Assembly (NCBI RefSeq): GCF_045862395.1
Contig: NZ_AP023087.1
Span: forward strand, 1,798,001-1,862,000
DNA length: 64,000 nucleotides
Direction: 5' to 3'
From: Marinicellulosiphila megalodicopiae
Lineage (GTDB): Bacteria > Pseudomonadota > Gammaproteobacteria > Pseudomonadales > Natronospirillaceae
The position numbers and the translations under genes are program-made. Within the stretch, counting starts at the first letter, position 1; the number at the start of each line of letters is the position of its first letter. The notes beneath the pieces are model-generated. The model saw only the letters and a program-made list of their open reading frames with translations. It made no database searches and was not told the origin of the DNA. Below are positions 53,536-62,791 of this stretch, in pieces.

Positions 53536-54348
53536 ATGAAAGATCTGTTGTACTTAATGCAAAGATTACGTGATCCAAAAGATGGCTGTCCTTGGGATTT
53601 AGAACAAGATTTTAAATCCTTAAGACAATATTCTTTAGAAGAAGTATATGAATTGGTTCAAGCAATTAACTTAAATGACCATGACAATCTAAAAGAGGAA
53701 CTGGGGGATTTGTTATTTCACATCACCTTTTATGCTCAAATCGCTCAAGAGAAAAATTTATTTAAATTTGATGATGTCGTACAAACTGTTGTTGAAAAAC
53801 TAGTAAGACGCCATCCCCATGTATTTCCTGAAGGTACGTTGAAATCAAGACGCGATCCAAGTCTCCCAAAATGGACCCACGATCAAATTAATACAATGTG
53901 GAGTGAAGTAAAAGCAAAAGAAAAGCTAAGCTTAAATTCAAAATCGATTAAGCCTAAAAGTCAATTGGATATTTTAAAACAAGGATTACCAGCGCTTAAA
54001 TACGCACAAGACATGCAAAAGCTAGCCAGTAAAACAGGATTTGATTGGACTGAATTAAACGATGTGATTTCAAACTTAGAAGGTGAGATATTGGAGCTTA
54101 AAGAAGCCATCGCATCAAAAGATGAAGATCATATCGAAGATGAATTGGGCGATGTTTTATATAGCGTTGTGAATGTTGCAAGACATTTAAATAAAGACGC
54201 CGAAGCCAGTTTAACCAGAGCCAGTACCAAATTTAGATTGCGTTTTGAACAGGTTGAAGTCTTAGCAGAAGATCAAAACTTAAATCTAAAAGAGCTTGAA
54301 TTAACTCAATTAGATTTATTGTGGAATGAAGCTAAAAACCGAATTTAA
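53536..54348 (+). CDS. mazG: Nucleoside triphosphate pyrophosphohydrolase
   Basis: MazG hydrolyses NTPs and dNTPs to monophosphates and pyrophosphate and in E. coli lowers ppGpp. Both MazG repeats are present: LMQRLRDPKDGCPWDLEQDFKSLRQYSLEEVYELVQAI...ELGDLLFHITFYAQ near the start and ILELKEAIASKDEDHIEDELGDVLYSVVNVARHL near 185-220, each with the E-x-x-E-(12-28)-E-x-x-D metal motif. The length is 270. It lies 12 bp after relA and overlaps the converging lipase gene by 4 bp. Confidence 0.96.
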   Translation: MKDLLYLMQRLRDPKDGCPWDLEQDFKSLRQYSLEEVYELVQAINLNDHDNLKEELGDLLFHITFYAQIAQEKNLFKFDDVVQTVVEKLVRRHPHVFPEGTLKSRRDPSLPKWTHDQINTMWSEVKAKEKLSLNSKSIKPKSQLDILKQGLPALKYAQDMQKLASKTGFDWTELNDVISNLEGEILELKEAIASKDEDHIEDELGDVLYSVVNVARHLNKDAEASLTRASTKFRLRFEQVEVLAEDQNLNLKELELTQLDLLWNEAKNRI

Positions 54349-55238
54349 TGCCTGTTAAATTTCTCTTTTAATTGCAAACACAGTCTTTCGTATTCAAAAA
54401 TACTGTGTTTTTTTCCTACATTTTTAAATAAGAATACATTAATGATCGGCACCAACCCAATTGCATATTGGGTGAATAAAATAACATCTGAAAAATAATG
54501 TGACAGTTTATTAAGTACAGAGAAGTCAGTAGCTGAAATGAGTTGTTCTTGATTATTAAAAAACTTTAATGTGAATGCGTTTTTATATCCTGCAAATCTA
54601 TGTGGGGTTCTTGGTACTAAATCCCCATTTTTAACCACTCTATAAATAGTTTGCCCAAATTTTTGTGTGATGTAATTGGCTAATTTTTTGGATGCAAATC
54701 TTGGAGCAGCAAATACATAAGACTCCCGTATCACGACGTTTTCTGGTAATCCAGTTAATAAAAAGCGTGTACATGCAAGTTGCGCCAGTCCGCCACCTAA
54801 GCTATGGCCTGAGAACCATAAATTGGCGACTTCATTATTTTCATGAATTCTTTTAATTTCACGTTCGACTTTAGAGTTGATTTTTTCCCAAACAGAATCC
54901 ACCGCGTTATAAAATCCGCTGTGTACTTCACCTTTTGCTTCATGATATGGCCAAGGCATTTTTTTATAAGTGAAATTGGTTTTCCAGTCTACGGCTTTTG
55001 CTTCACTGCCACGAAAAATAATAAATATATGGGTTTGGTAACTGAACACAAAACATTGGGTGTCTGTGTCGTTATTTTCAATAAAAATATCCGAAAATGG
55101 AATATCGATACTGTGTTCTTTTAATGTTGCCAACATGGCTTGTTCATTAGAATAAGCAGTTTTGGATAGTTGAACAAAAAAGTTTAAATGATCCACTGAA
55201 AAATCAGTGGATTCAGGGGTAAATAACGATAACGACAT
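54345..55238 (-). CDS. Lipase class 3 family protein
   Basis: The 297-residue protein has the class 3 lipase pattern: FVFSYQTHIFIIFRGSEAKAVDWKTNF (the F.G.e...DW motif), a HSGFYNAVDSVWEKI segment, and the nucleophile elbow LWFSGHSLGGGLAQLAC with Ser in GHSLG. VFAAPRFASKKLANYI and RVVKNGDLVPRTPHRFAGYKN supply the Asp and a nearby His. No signal peptide is visible, so it may act in the cytoplasm or be exported in another way. A hydrophobic stretch near the C-terminus could associate with membrane. Confidence 0.87.
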   Translation of the reverse strand: MSLSLFTPESTDFSVDHLNFFVQLSKTAYSNEQAMLATLKEHSIDIPFSDIFIENNDTDTQCFVFSYQTHIFIIFRGSEAKAVDWKTNFTYKKMPWPYHEAKGEVHSGFYNAVDSVWEKINSKVEREIKRIHENNEVANLWFSGHSLGGGLAQLACTRFLLTGLPENVVIRESYVFAAPRFASKKLANYITQKFGQTIYRVVKNGDLVPRTPHRFAGYKNAFTLKFFNNQEQLISATDFSVLNKLSHYFSDVILFTQYAIGLVPIINVFLFKNVGKKHSIFEYERLCLQLKEKFNRH

Positions 55239-55246
55239 AGCGATCC

Positions 55247-55669
55247 TTAAAAGGGCTTAGCGACAACCAAATACACAATAGGAATTAATAATAAAAGCGG
55301 CGCTTCATTTAAAAAACGAAAATACACACCGGTTTTGGTATTGCGACCTAGTGTAATTTGTTTTAAATGATAAAAACAAAATCCATGATAACCGATCATA
55401 ATCAAAACCAAGCTCAGTTTTGCGTGTAACCAGCTGCCTGATTGAAACCAGTTAACGTAATAAATTAACGCAGATCCAAAAATGAGGGTTAATACTAACA
55501 TGACAACCATAAACTTATTCAGCTTTTGCGCCATAATCAATAAGCGTGACGTGTCTTGGTTGTTTTTTTGTCCATCGGCAAAATGCACAAAAATACGCGG
55601 TAAATAAAAAATACCCGCCATCCAGCTCATCATAAATATGATATGAAATGTCTTAATCCACTCGTACAT
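55247..55669 (-). CDS. hemJ: Protoporphyrinogen IX oxidase HemJ
   Basis: HemJ oxidises protoporphyrinogen IX in bacteria that lack HemG and HemY. The 140-residue membrane protein (four helices) has MYEWIKTFHIIFMMSWMAGIFYLPRIFVHF with the invariant His and RIFVHF region, WLHAKLSLVLIMIGYH and YFRFLNEAPLLLL with the conserved R-x-x-NE-x-P. These are the residues that bind the substrate haem. It lies 8 bp from the lipase gene and reads with it. Confidence 0.9.
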   Translation of the reverse strand: MYEWIKTFHIIFMMSWMAGIFYLPRIFVHFADGQKNNQDTSRLLIMAQKLNKFMVVMLVLTLIFGSALIYYVNWFQSGSWLHAKLSLVLIMIGYHGFCFYHLKQITLGRNTKTGVYFRFLNEAPLLLLIPIVYLVVAKPF

Positions 55670-55703
55670 AATACTCTCCTGTTATTGATCTTCTATTTTA
55701 CTT

Positions 55704-56558
55704 CTATTGATCTTCTTGCCAGCTTAAAGCTAATTTATATAATTTGTTTTTCTTTTCGCCACAGTGTTGTGCGGCTATTTTTGCAGCAGTTTTTAAGGGG
55801 ATATTTTCGTCAATTAATAGTTTTAAAAGCATTTCTGACTCGTTGTCATCTTCGGATTTTGCACAAGTTGCCCCTTGCACCATAATTACAAATTCCCCTT
55901 TGGTTTGATTACGATCTTCATCCATCAACTTTAATATGTTTTCAATGCTGTCTTTTTTTATGGTTTCAAAGGTTTTGGTTAACTCACGGGCAAAACAAAT
56001 GGTATGTTGAGGGCCAAGAACTTTTTGCAAGTCTTTTAGGCTGTCTTGAATGCGGTGAGGAGATTCGTAATACACCCAAGTGTGTTCAAAATCTTTTAAT
56101 GATTCAAAACGTGCCACACGGTTACTTGATTTTGCAGGCACAAATCCTTCAAAATAAAAACGATCCGTCGGTAAGCCTGATACACTTAAAGCGGCAATAA
56201 TGGCACAAGCTCCGGGAATGGGATAAACCTCAAATCCCGCTTCTTTTACACAGGTGACTAAAAAACAACCTGGATCAGAAATCAGTGGCGTACCGGCATC
56301 GCTGATTAGTGCAATTGATTGACCCGATTCAAGCCATGCAACAATTTGAGCCGATTTATCTTTTTCATTATGATCGTGTAAAGATTGTAATTGTCCTTTG
56401 ATGCTAAAATGTTCTAATAATCGTTTAGAATGGCGAGTATCTTCGCAACAAATAATGTCTACTTGTGAGAGAACTTCGATTGCCCTTGCGGACATATCCT
56501 GTAAATTACCAATTGGAGTGGCCACAATGTATAAACAAGAGGCTTGAATGTATGACAT
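55704..56558 (-). CDS. rsmI: 16S rRNA 2'-O-methyltransferase (C1402)
   Basis: RsmI methylates the ribose of C1402 in the decoding centre. The 284-residue protein begins CLYIVATPIGNLQDMSARAIEVL, then VDIICCEDTRHSKRLLEHF, LISDAGTPLISDPGCFLV, YPIPGACAIIAALSVSGLPTDRFYFEGFVPAKSS and VYYESPHRIQDSLKDL, the full tetrapyrrole-methylase-fold pattern of the family. It is divergent from lpoA, the arrangement known from E. coli and Pseudomonas. Confidence 0.97.
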   Translation of the reverse strand: MSYIQASCLYIVATPIGNLQDMSARAIEVLSQVDIICCEDTRHSKRLLEHFSIKGQLQSLHDHNEKDKSAQIVAWLESGQSIALISDAGTPLISDPGCFLVTCVKEAGFEVYPIPGACAIIAALSVSGLPTDRFYFEGFVPAKSSNRVARFESLKDFEHTWVYYESPHRIQDSLKDLQKVLGPQHTICFARELTKTFETIKKDSIENILKLMDEDRNQTKGEFVIMVQGATCAKSEDDNESEMLLKLLIDENIPLKTAAKIAAQHCGEKKNKLYKLALSWQEDQ

Positions 56559-56625
56559 AAGCGCTTACAACAGTTAAAATAGTCATTTTGCCTACATCAC
56601 AATTTATTTCTAGAGTTATTTAACA

Positions 56626-58476
56626 ATGAATCAAAAATTTTTATGTTCAAGTGTCATTAAAAATCTTTCTATCATGCTGTTTGGTGTTGCTTTTTTGTTT
56701 GGTTGTCAAACCCAGAAAACCCAGTCGCAAAATAATCAAGGGGCGAATCAACCCATTTATACGATGGAGCCACAAAATTTAGCTGACGATGGTCAAGCGA
56801 TTATGTTGGCCCGCGATATGATAAATGAAGATGCCATCAATGATGCCATAAGTATTTTAAAACCTTTATCATTTGATCAATTGGCTGAAAATGAAAAACA
56901 GCTTTATATTTTGGCTCGAGGAGAACTGGCCATTGCAAGATTTGATGTCGAAGAAGCAAATTATTGGTTAGCTGGGCAATATACTTATTTATTTGATCGT
57001 GCCTCTAAAGTCAAACAAATCAATTTACGTTTTTTAAAATCCGATGTGGCTGAAATGAATCAAGATTATTTATCAGCTGCCCGTGAAAGGATTTTTGTGG
57101 ATGTCGAGTTAAGCGGTGCAATCAAACAACAAAATCATGATGTGATTTGGGAAAATTTATTGAAATTAGGTCCTGAGCAAATCAGCTATTTTTTAAAATC
57201 CGCAGGTAATCAATACAGTGCGTTTGATTTAACAGGCTGGTTACAGCTGGCTTTTCAAATTCAAAGTGTGAAAGGTCAAATTTACGTTCAAAATCAAGTG
57301 TTGAATCAGTGGTTGTCTACTCATTCATCCCATCCAGCTGCAATGATGTTACCAACCTCGTTGTCCATGTTAAGTGAAGCGCTTAAAAATCAGCCAAAGC
57401 AAATTGCAGTAATGGTGCCAATCACTGGTAAATATGGGATTGTGGGTCGATCAATTCAGGCAGGTATTTTGTCTCAATATTATCATAACGTCAGCCAGTC
57501 AAACCCAGTAGGTAATATTCGATTTTATGATACGGGGGGAGATAATTTAAATATTATTAATTTATATAATCAAGCAGTGAGCGACGGAGCTGAATTTGTC
57601 ATTGGCCCATTTTTTGAAAAACCAGTTAATGAATTAGCCAATTTCGAGGGGATAACCGTCCCTGTTTTATTATTGCGCAGTACCAATCAGCCGGCCGTTG
57701 TAGCAGATAAAGTCATGCAGTTTGATTTATCCTTAAATCATGAAGTTACCAGAGTCGCAGAACAAGCCATTACGGATGGGCATAGAAATGCAGCAATTAT
57801 CTATACAAAAGATTCCACTCGAAGACAGGAGTTTGCCAAAATATTTGAACAACGATTCACTCAACTAGGTGGAAGAATTGTTGCAAGAACCCCGTTGGAT
57901 ACAAAGCAAAAATTCATTTATTCCGTTAAAGAATTAATGGGAATTGATGATTCTGAAAAACGCGCGCAAATGGTGTATCAATTATTAGATCAAAGTATCA
58001 ATAATTTTGAAGTTCGCCCAAGGCGTGACATAGATATGATTTTTATGGTGGTTTCTCAAGATGAAAGCGTACGTTTAAAACCGATTTTTAATCAACAGTA
58101 TGCCTCTGAAATCCCATTTTATGGGTTAAGTGATATTTATTCTGGTGGTCAATTACCCAAACAATACGATTTTGATAACATCAGGTTGCAAACTATGCCA
58201 TGGCAATTACAAGGGGTGACGCATAATCAGCTGCCTGAACGCAACGAATTAACCACCGCTTATCAAGCAAATGAAGTATCGGTAAGTATCGCCGCTCAAG
58301 GTGTAGATGCCTATAGCATTATGATGCAGTTTGATATTTTTAAGCAGTTTGAAGCTAATACAATTTCAGGTGTGACAGGTAATTTGCATCAACCTACCCC
58401 TGGTGTGATTCACAGTAATCGCGATTGGATAATTATTGAACGTAATAAAATTAAACCTTATGAAGTGGATCAATAA
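56626..58476 (+). CDS. lpoA: Outer-membrane lipoprotein LpoA (activator of PBP1a)
   Basis: LpoA spans the periplasm to stimulate peptidoglycan synthesis by PBP1a. The 616-residue product has a lipoprotein signal (lipobox LFGC at about 24-27), an N-terminal TPR-like helical domain (to about 255) and a C-terminal domain like a periplasmic binding protein (QIAVMVPITGKYGIVGRSIQAGI, FYDTGGDNLNIINLYNQAVSDGAEFVIGPFFEKPVNEL). The order is that of the LppC/LpoA family. The yraN start lies inside its last codons (17 nt overlap). Confidence 0.93.
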   Translation: MNQKFLCSSVIKNLSIMLFGVAFLFGCQTQKTQSQNNQGANQPIYTMEPQNLADDGQAIMLARDMINEDAINDAISILKPLSFDQLAENEKQLYILARGELAIARFDVEEANYWLAGQYTYLFDRASKVKQINLRFLKSDVAEMNQDYLSAARERIFVDVELSGAIKQQNHDVIWENLLKLGPEQISYFLKSAGNQYSAFDLTGWLQLAFQIQSVKGQIYVQNQVLNQWLSTHSSHPAAMMLPTSLSMLSEALKNQPKQIAVMVPITGKYGIVGRSIQAGILSQYYHNVSQSNPVGNIRFYDTGGDNLNIINLYNQAVSDGAEFVIGPFFEKPVNELANFEGITVPVLLLRSTNQPAVVADKVMQFDLSLNHEVTRVAEQAITDGHRNAAIIYTKDSTRRQEFAKIFEQRFTQLGGRIVARTPLDTKQKFIYSVKELMGIDDSEKRAQMVYQLLDQSINNFEVRPRRDIDMIFMVVSQDESVRLKPIFNQQYASEIPFYGLSDIYSGGQLPKQYDFDNIRLQTMPWQLQGVTHNQLPERNELTTAYQANEVSVSIAAQGVDAYSIMMQFDIFKQFEANTISGVTGNLHQPTPGVIHSNRDWIIIERNKIKPYEVDQ

Positions 58477-58888
58477 ATTACTTGCCTTTTGGCCGTTTTC
58501 TAAGCGTTCGTCGGGCAATCAAGCAGAAAATATTGCTTGTCGGTATTTAAAGTCAAAAGGGTTGAAACTTAAAAATAAGAACTTTTCCTGTAAAATGGGT
58601 GAAATAGATTTGATTATGTTTCACAAAGAAGTGTTAATTTTTGTAGAAGTGAGAATGCGTAGCCGAAAAGATTATGGCGGTGCGTTATTATCAGTGAATC
58701 GTGCAAAACAGCTTAGAATTATTAAAACTGCTCAAATGTATTTAAAAAAATATGGTGCTCATCCTCCAAAATGCAGGTTTGATGTTATTGCGATTGATGG
58801 CAATCAAATGCATACTGCTAAACATTTTCAATACAATGATAAAACCTATGAGTTAACATGGGTAAAAAACGCGTTTAATTTGGGGTAG
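58460..58888 (+). CDS. yraN: YraN family protein (UPF0102)
   Basis: This endonuclease-fold protein has 142 residues from the ATG at 58460. SSGNQAENIACRYLKSKGLKLKNKNFSCKMGEIDLIMFHKEVLIFVEVRMRSRKDYGGA includes the GEIDLI and V-x-F-V-E-V-R core residues of the restriction-endonuclease-like fold. The catalytic role is not proven; the family sits between lpoA and diaA in many genomes. The start overlaps lpoA by 17 nt. Confidence 0.92.
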   Translation: MKWINKLLAFWPFSKRSSGNQAENIACRYLKSKGLKLKNKNFSCKMGEIDLIMFHKEVLIFVEVRMRSRKDYGGALLSVNRAKQLRIIKTAQMYLKKYGAHPPKCRFDVIAIDGNQMHTAKHFQYNDKTYELTWVKNAFNLG

Positions 58889-58890
58889 TG

Positions 58891-59466
58891 ATGAGCCAGC
58901 ATGAGTTAATAGTTAAGCATTTTGAACAAAATATCCAGACAAGTATGTACGCTCAAGATATGTTGGTTGAACATATAGAACAAGTGGCACAACTTTGTAC
59001 GGATGTGTTGGTCTCAGATTCACATAGAATATTTACCTGTGGCGTTCAATTAAGTGAAATTGTCGCACAATATTTTACAGCAGCATTACTAAAACGCGCA
59101 CCGGGAGTGAAACCTGCACTTCCTAGTATCAATTTGAATCTAAACAGTTTTATGCAAATGGGCGCGGGAGTAGATGCACATATCGACACATTACGCGCAT
59201 TAGCCCGTCCAAAAGATGTGTTATTAGTATTTGCTTTAGATGGCGATGATCCAATGATCATACAAACCGTAAGAGTAGCGAATGAATTAGATATTCAAGT
59301 TGTGGTGGTTTTGGGGCAGCATGGTTTTGGTGTGAATAATGAATTAACTGCGCAAGATGTTGAAATACGCATTCCTGCTGATGATGATGCCTCAGTGATT
59401 GAGCATCAAATATTGATATCCAATACATTTATAAAATTAATAGACAATCAATTATTTGGGTTTTAA
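58891..59466 (+). CDS. SIS-domain protein, DiaA/GmhA type
   Basis: The 191-residue protein is at the position where diaA is found in E. coli and GmhA-type proteins in Pseudomonas. It has the SIS fold: DSHRIFTCGVQLSEIVAQYFTAALLKRAPG, then LPSINLNLNSFMQMG and RPKDVLLVFALDGDDPMIIQTVRVANELDIQVVVVLG, and a C-terminal EHQILISNTFIKLID. The family's G-N-G-G-S sugar-phosphate loop is degenerate here (TCGVQLSE), so it is probably not an isomerase and could act like DiaA, which promotes DnaA assembly at the origin. The ATG at 58891 is preferred to a GTG 3 bp earlier. Confidence 0.85.
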   Translation: MSQHELIVKHFEQNIQTSMYAQDMLVEHIEQVAQLCTDVLVSDSHRIFTCGVQLSEIVAQYFTAALLKRAPGVKPALPSINLNLNSFMQMGAGVDAHIDTLRALARPKDVLLVFALDGDDPMIIQTVRVANELDIQVVVVLGQHGFGVNNELTAQDVEIRIPADDDASVIEHQILISNTFIKLIDNQLFGF

Positions 59467-59467
59467 A

Positions 59468-60055
59468 GTGAAAATCAAACAAACTTTTTTAACAATCAGT
59501 CGCATTTTAGTCATTGGGTGTGTGATCGCATCGGTTATGAGTAGCTGCGCGATGTTTAAAAAAACCGAGAGCATCGATCTTAAAAGTGAAGCTCGAACCA
59601 CCGATCAATTGATTGATGATAGTCAATTAGAACGCTCTATTGAAAAAACATTAAAAAATACATCTGAAAAATTTGATCAATCTAATATCAGCGTATTATC
59701 AAGTAACGGTTGGATCTTACTAGTAGGTGAAGTTCCTGAAGCGTCCATGATTTTGCAAGCCGAGACCATTACCAACGAAGTACCTGGGGTTGTGGCGGTA
59801 CATAATTATATAAAAGTGGATGAAAACCGTACCTTATTAGAGTCTGCTCATGACAATTGGATTAAATTAAAAGTGAGAAATCATTTAGGCATTGATCCTA
59901 AATTTCCTTCGCAAAAAATTACAGTGCATACTGAAAAAGGCATCGTTTATTTAATGGGGCAGATTAGCTCTGAACATGTTTCAAAAGCCGATGCAAACGC
60001 ACGTGAAGTCAAAGGTGTGCAAGATGTGATTAAAGTGTTTGAAGTGATTGAATAA
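59468..60055 (+). CDS. Lipoprotein with two BON domains (DolP/YraP-like)
   Basis: The 195-residue protein, from a GTG at 59468 just after the stop of the SIS gene, has a signal sequence with a Cys in VMSSCAMF (lipobox weak). Two BON domains follow: about 55-115 (DDSQLERSIEKTLKNTSEKF...VLSSNGWILLVGEVPEASMILQAETI) and about 125-190 (HDNWIKLKVRNHLG...ITVHTEKGIVYLMGQISSEHVSKADANAREVKGVQDVIKVFE). The layout is that of E. coli DolP, an outer-membrane lipoprotein that supports envelope integrity and BAM function. It is a last member of the lpoA-yraN-SIS cluster. Confidence 0.9.
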   Translation: MKIKQTFLTISRILVIGCVIASVMSSCAMFKKTESIDLKSEARTTDQLIDDSQLERSIEKTLKNTSEKFDQSNISVLSSNGWILLVGEVPEASMILQAETITNEVPGVVAVHNYIKVDENRTLLESAHDNWIKLKVRNHLGIDPKFPSQKITVHTEKGIVYLMGQISSEHVSKADANAREVKGVQDVIKVFEVIE

Positions 60056-60148
60056 TAACTTTCTATCGTCTTAATATCGTTTAATGATTTAATTGGTCGC
60101 TTTTAATTGATATTAAAAGTGACATAACCATTTTATGGATTCCCATTT

Positions 60149-61324
60149 ATGTTGAGTCTCAATCAACGCGCACTTTTAATATTATCCATTATTACCCATC
60201 CCAATACGTTAATTTCAAACAAACACGCGCCCAGCCAATTTGAATATTCAACCCTGCCAAATCGTATTTTGCAATTTAATCAATTAGGTTTGGTTGTATT
60301 ACTTCCTTGGTTGTCTGCTATTTTGGCCATCATAAGTACGCAAAGTATTTTGATGTTGTCCGATCAAAAACCGCTTAATTTATTCTTTTTATTATTTATT
60401 TTGTTAGTGATGCCTTGGTTAACTTACCTTTTAATGCTTTGGCTTAAATTTCAAATAGTAAAAATTTTACCTTCAACACAAATAACGCCAACGGGTTTAT
60501 TAAGCGGTTATATAAAACACATGGCCAGTGAAGCGGCTTTTGTTTTTTCGTTGGTGTCTTGGGTGTGTATTTGGCTTAATTTATTATTAACGGATATTCC
60601 GCTGGGCTGGAGCAGTACTTTTAGTTTGTCATCAGGGCAATTGGCGGCTGTTGCGAATTCGATCGCTTTTTTATGGTCAGGTTGGCTTGAGTCTTTTAGT
60701 TTGGATGTCTCTTGGTTTGAAAAAAGCCAATATTTTCATTTAGAACAACCCCAATTACATGACGCTTCTCAAAGTGCACAGGGTTGGCGTTTTATCATGC
60801 TTGGTGTTTTAGTGTATTCATTATTACCAAGATTGATGATATATGTATTTCATAAAATTAAATTAAATACACAATTAAAAAAATGGATTCAACTTCAGTG
60901 GCCATTAATGATTCAACAAATGAATCAAAGTACTGGCAATTCACCTAAATCAAAAGAATTGGTCGAGTTAACTCAAAAAGTATTTGAAATCCATCAATAT
61001 GACCAAGTTTTAGGCTGGCAAACCAAGCTAGATGGCGAACATTGGGTTGAATTAGGCACTCATGCATGGCAGCACGATTTAGACTTAATCAATAAAATAA
61101 AATTAGATAATCAAATAAAAACCGTCGCAATCGTTGTGAATTCAGCTCACGCCCCCGTGGCAGAATTGTCTGATTTATTAAGTTCATTGAAAGAATCTAA
61201 CCCTGCTAAAACCATAACATTGGTGGTGTTAACTTCTAAAAAAGTACGAGACGGTCAAATTTATTCTTGGCAAAGCTTTGCAAAAGAATTAAATATTCAA
61301 AGCTATATGGCGGATAAATTATAA
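60149..61324 (+). CDS. DUF2868 membrane protein
   Basis: The 391-residue inner-membrane protein has about four hydrophobic segments (near 45-70, 85-105, 125-150, 210-235) and a C-terminal cytoplasmic domain (GWQTKLDGEHWVELGTHAWQH...). It is co-encoded with a DUF3482 GTPase (1-nt overlap), the standard partner of DUF2868 in Gammaproteobacteria. No function has been shown for the pair. The C-terminal part (IKTVAIVVNSAHAPVAELSDLLSSLKE) looks like a Rossmann-type strand-helix unit. Confidence 0.85.
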   Translation: MLSLNQRALLILSIITHPNTLISNKHAPSQFEYSTLPNRILQFNQLGLVVLLPWLSAILAIISTQSILMLSDQKPLNLFFLLFILLVMPWLTYLLMLWLKFQIVKILPSTQITPTGLLSGYIKHMASEAAFVFSLVSWVCIWLNLLLTDIPLGWSSTFSLSSGQLAAVANSIAFLWSGWLESFSLDVSWFEKSQYFHLEQPQLHDASQSAQGWRFIMLGVLVYSLLPRLMIYVFHKIKLNTQLKKWIQLQWPLMIQQMNQSTGNSPKSKELVELTQKVFEIHQYDQVLGWQTKLDGEHWVELGTHAWQHDLDLINKIKLDNQIKTVAIVVNSAHAPVAELSDLLSSLKESNPAKTITLVVLTSKKVRDGQIYSWQSFAKELNIQSYMADKL

Positions 61325-62730
61325 TGAATAACCACCCACCCACCTTTGCTGTTGTCGGTCAGCCCAATAAAGGTAAGTCTAGCGTTGTGGCAACATTAGC
61401 TAGATTAAGTGACATTGAAATATCAGCACGCTCGGGCACAACACAAAAAAGCGATGGTTTTGATGTAAAAACTAACGATAACGTTTTGTATCGATTATAT
61501 GATACACCTGGATTTCAGCGTGCAAGACAGGTGATGCATTGGTTGTCATCACAAAACCCTGATGCGTCACAACGCGCACAAACGGTGCAAGACTTTATTC
61601 AATATGCAAAATCAACTGACCAGTTTCATGATGAATGTGAATTACTGACACCCATCTTTTTGGATAAATCATCGACAGGCATTATTTATGTGGTCGATGG
61701 TTCTTGTGAGTATCATCCAAGCATCGAGGCCGAATTAGAAATTCTACAATGGACAGGACAGCCAAGAATGGCACTGATCAATCCTATTGAATCCGATGAA
61801 TTTGTCGAACAGTGGAAGCAAGCATTAGGGCAATACTTTTCAATAGTAAGAGTGTTTAATCCCGTGAGTGCTAATTTTGATGAACAAATGCAATTGCTAG
61901 ATGGCTTTATGCAATTAGAAGGGAATTGGCAAGGGGCTTTGCAAAATGCAAAAACACAATTAAAAGCAGAAAAACAATCTTTGGTGACTTTGAGTTCTTA
62001 CCAAATAACATTGATGATTGAACAAGTATTGCGCTTACAAATCAAACTGCCCATTGTGCATGAGTCTATGATCGAGACTGAAAAAAATGCCTTGTTAGCA
62101 AAATTTAAAAAACAAATCATCGAATTGGAGTCCAATTGTTTTTTGCAGTTGGGTTTGTTGTTCAAGCACCATATTCAAATAAGTAGTGAAGCAATCCAAA
62201 TGGACACTGATGCATTATTTGATAAAGAGCAGTGGTTTTTATGGGGGTTAAATCAGACACAGTTAGTTAAGTATTCCGCAATGGCCGGTTTTACATTAGG
62301 TGCAGCTATTGATCTAAGTGTGGGTGGGGCGTCATTGCTATTGGGTGCAATCAGTGGTGGGGTTGTCGGAGGTGTGGGCAGTTTAGCGGCTATGAAATAT
62401 TCTGATAAATGGCTAAAGGACATTCATTTAGTAGGAGAGAAGATCGTAATTGGGCCAATTGGTAATCAAGCGTTTATGTTTGCTTTATTAGGTAGAAGTA
62501 TCTCGTTTTTAAATACACTAAACAAACGTAATCATGCAAATCAAAACAATCAAATCGCAATAAACGATATAGAAGTTAAAGCCACTAATTGGTCAAAATC
62601 ATTAAGTTCTAAACAATTATTAGAATTAACTAAATTATTAAAAGTCGTCAATAAGCGCGCTTGGAAGTTGTCCGAACAATCTAAAATGCAAAGCTTGATA
62701 GTGAAAATATTAGACAGTCAAAGCTTATAG
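61324..62730 (+). CDS. DUF3482 GTPase
   Basis: The 468-residue protein has an N-terminal Era-like G domain: G1 is VGQPNKGKSSVVATLARL, G3 is YDTPGFQR, but the G4 N/TKxD is not seen (ALINPIESD at its place), so guanine specificity is unclear. The C-terminal half has a hydrophobic, glycine-rich segment (FTLGAAIDLSVGGASLLLGAISGGVVGGVGSLAAM) that may insert in membrane, and then a helical tail. It always follows DUF2868, and the overlap with it is 1 nt, so both probably form one membrane complex of unknown role. Confidence 0.87.
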   Translation: MNNHPPTFAVVGQPNKGKSSVVATLARLSDIEISARSGTTQKSDGFDVKTNDNVLYRLYDTPGFQRARQVMHWLSSQNPDASQRAQTVQDFIQYAKSTDQFHDECELLTPIFLDKSSTGIIYVVDGSCEYHPSIEAELEILQWTGQPRMALINPIESDEFVEQWKQALGQYFSIVRVFNPVSANFDEQMQLLDGFMQLEGNWQGALQNAKTQLKAEKQSLVTLSSYQITLMIEQVLRLQIKLPIVHESMIETEKNALLAKFKKQIIELESNCFLQLGLLFKHHIQISSEAIQMDTDALFDKEQWFLWGLNQTQLVKYSAMAGFTLGAAIDLSVGGASLLLGAISGGVVGGVGSLAAMKYSDKWLKDIHLVGEKIVIGPIGNQAFMFALLGRSISFLNTLNKRNHANQNNQIAINDIEVKATNWSKSLSSKQLLELTKLLKVVNKRAWKLSEQSKMQSLIVKILDSQSL

Positions 62731-62791
62731 TGATTGAGATTTTTAACGTTGTACGGTAGATTGGCTTTTTTTATTATCAAAGGGAAACAAA

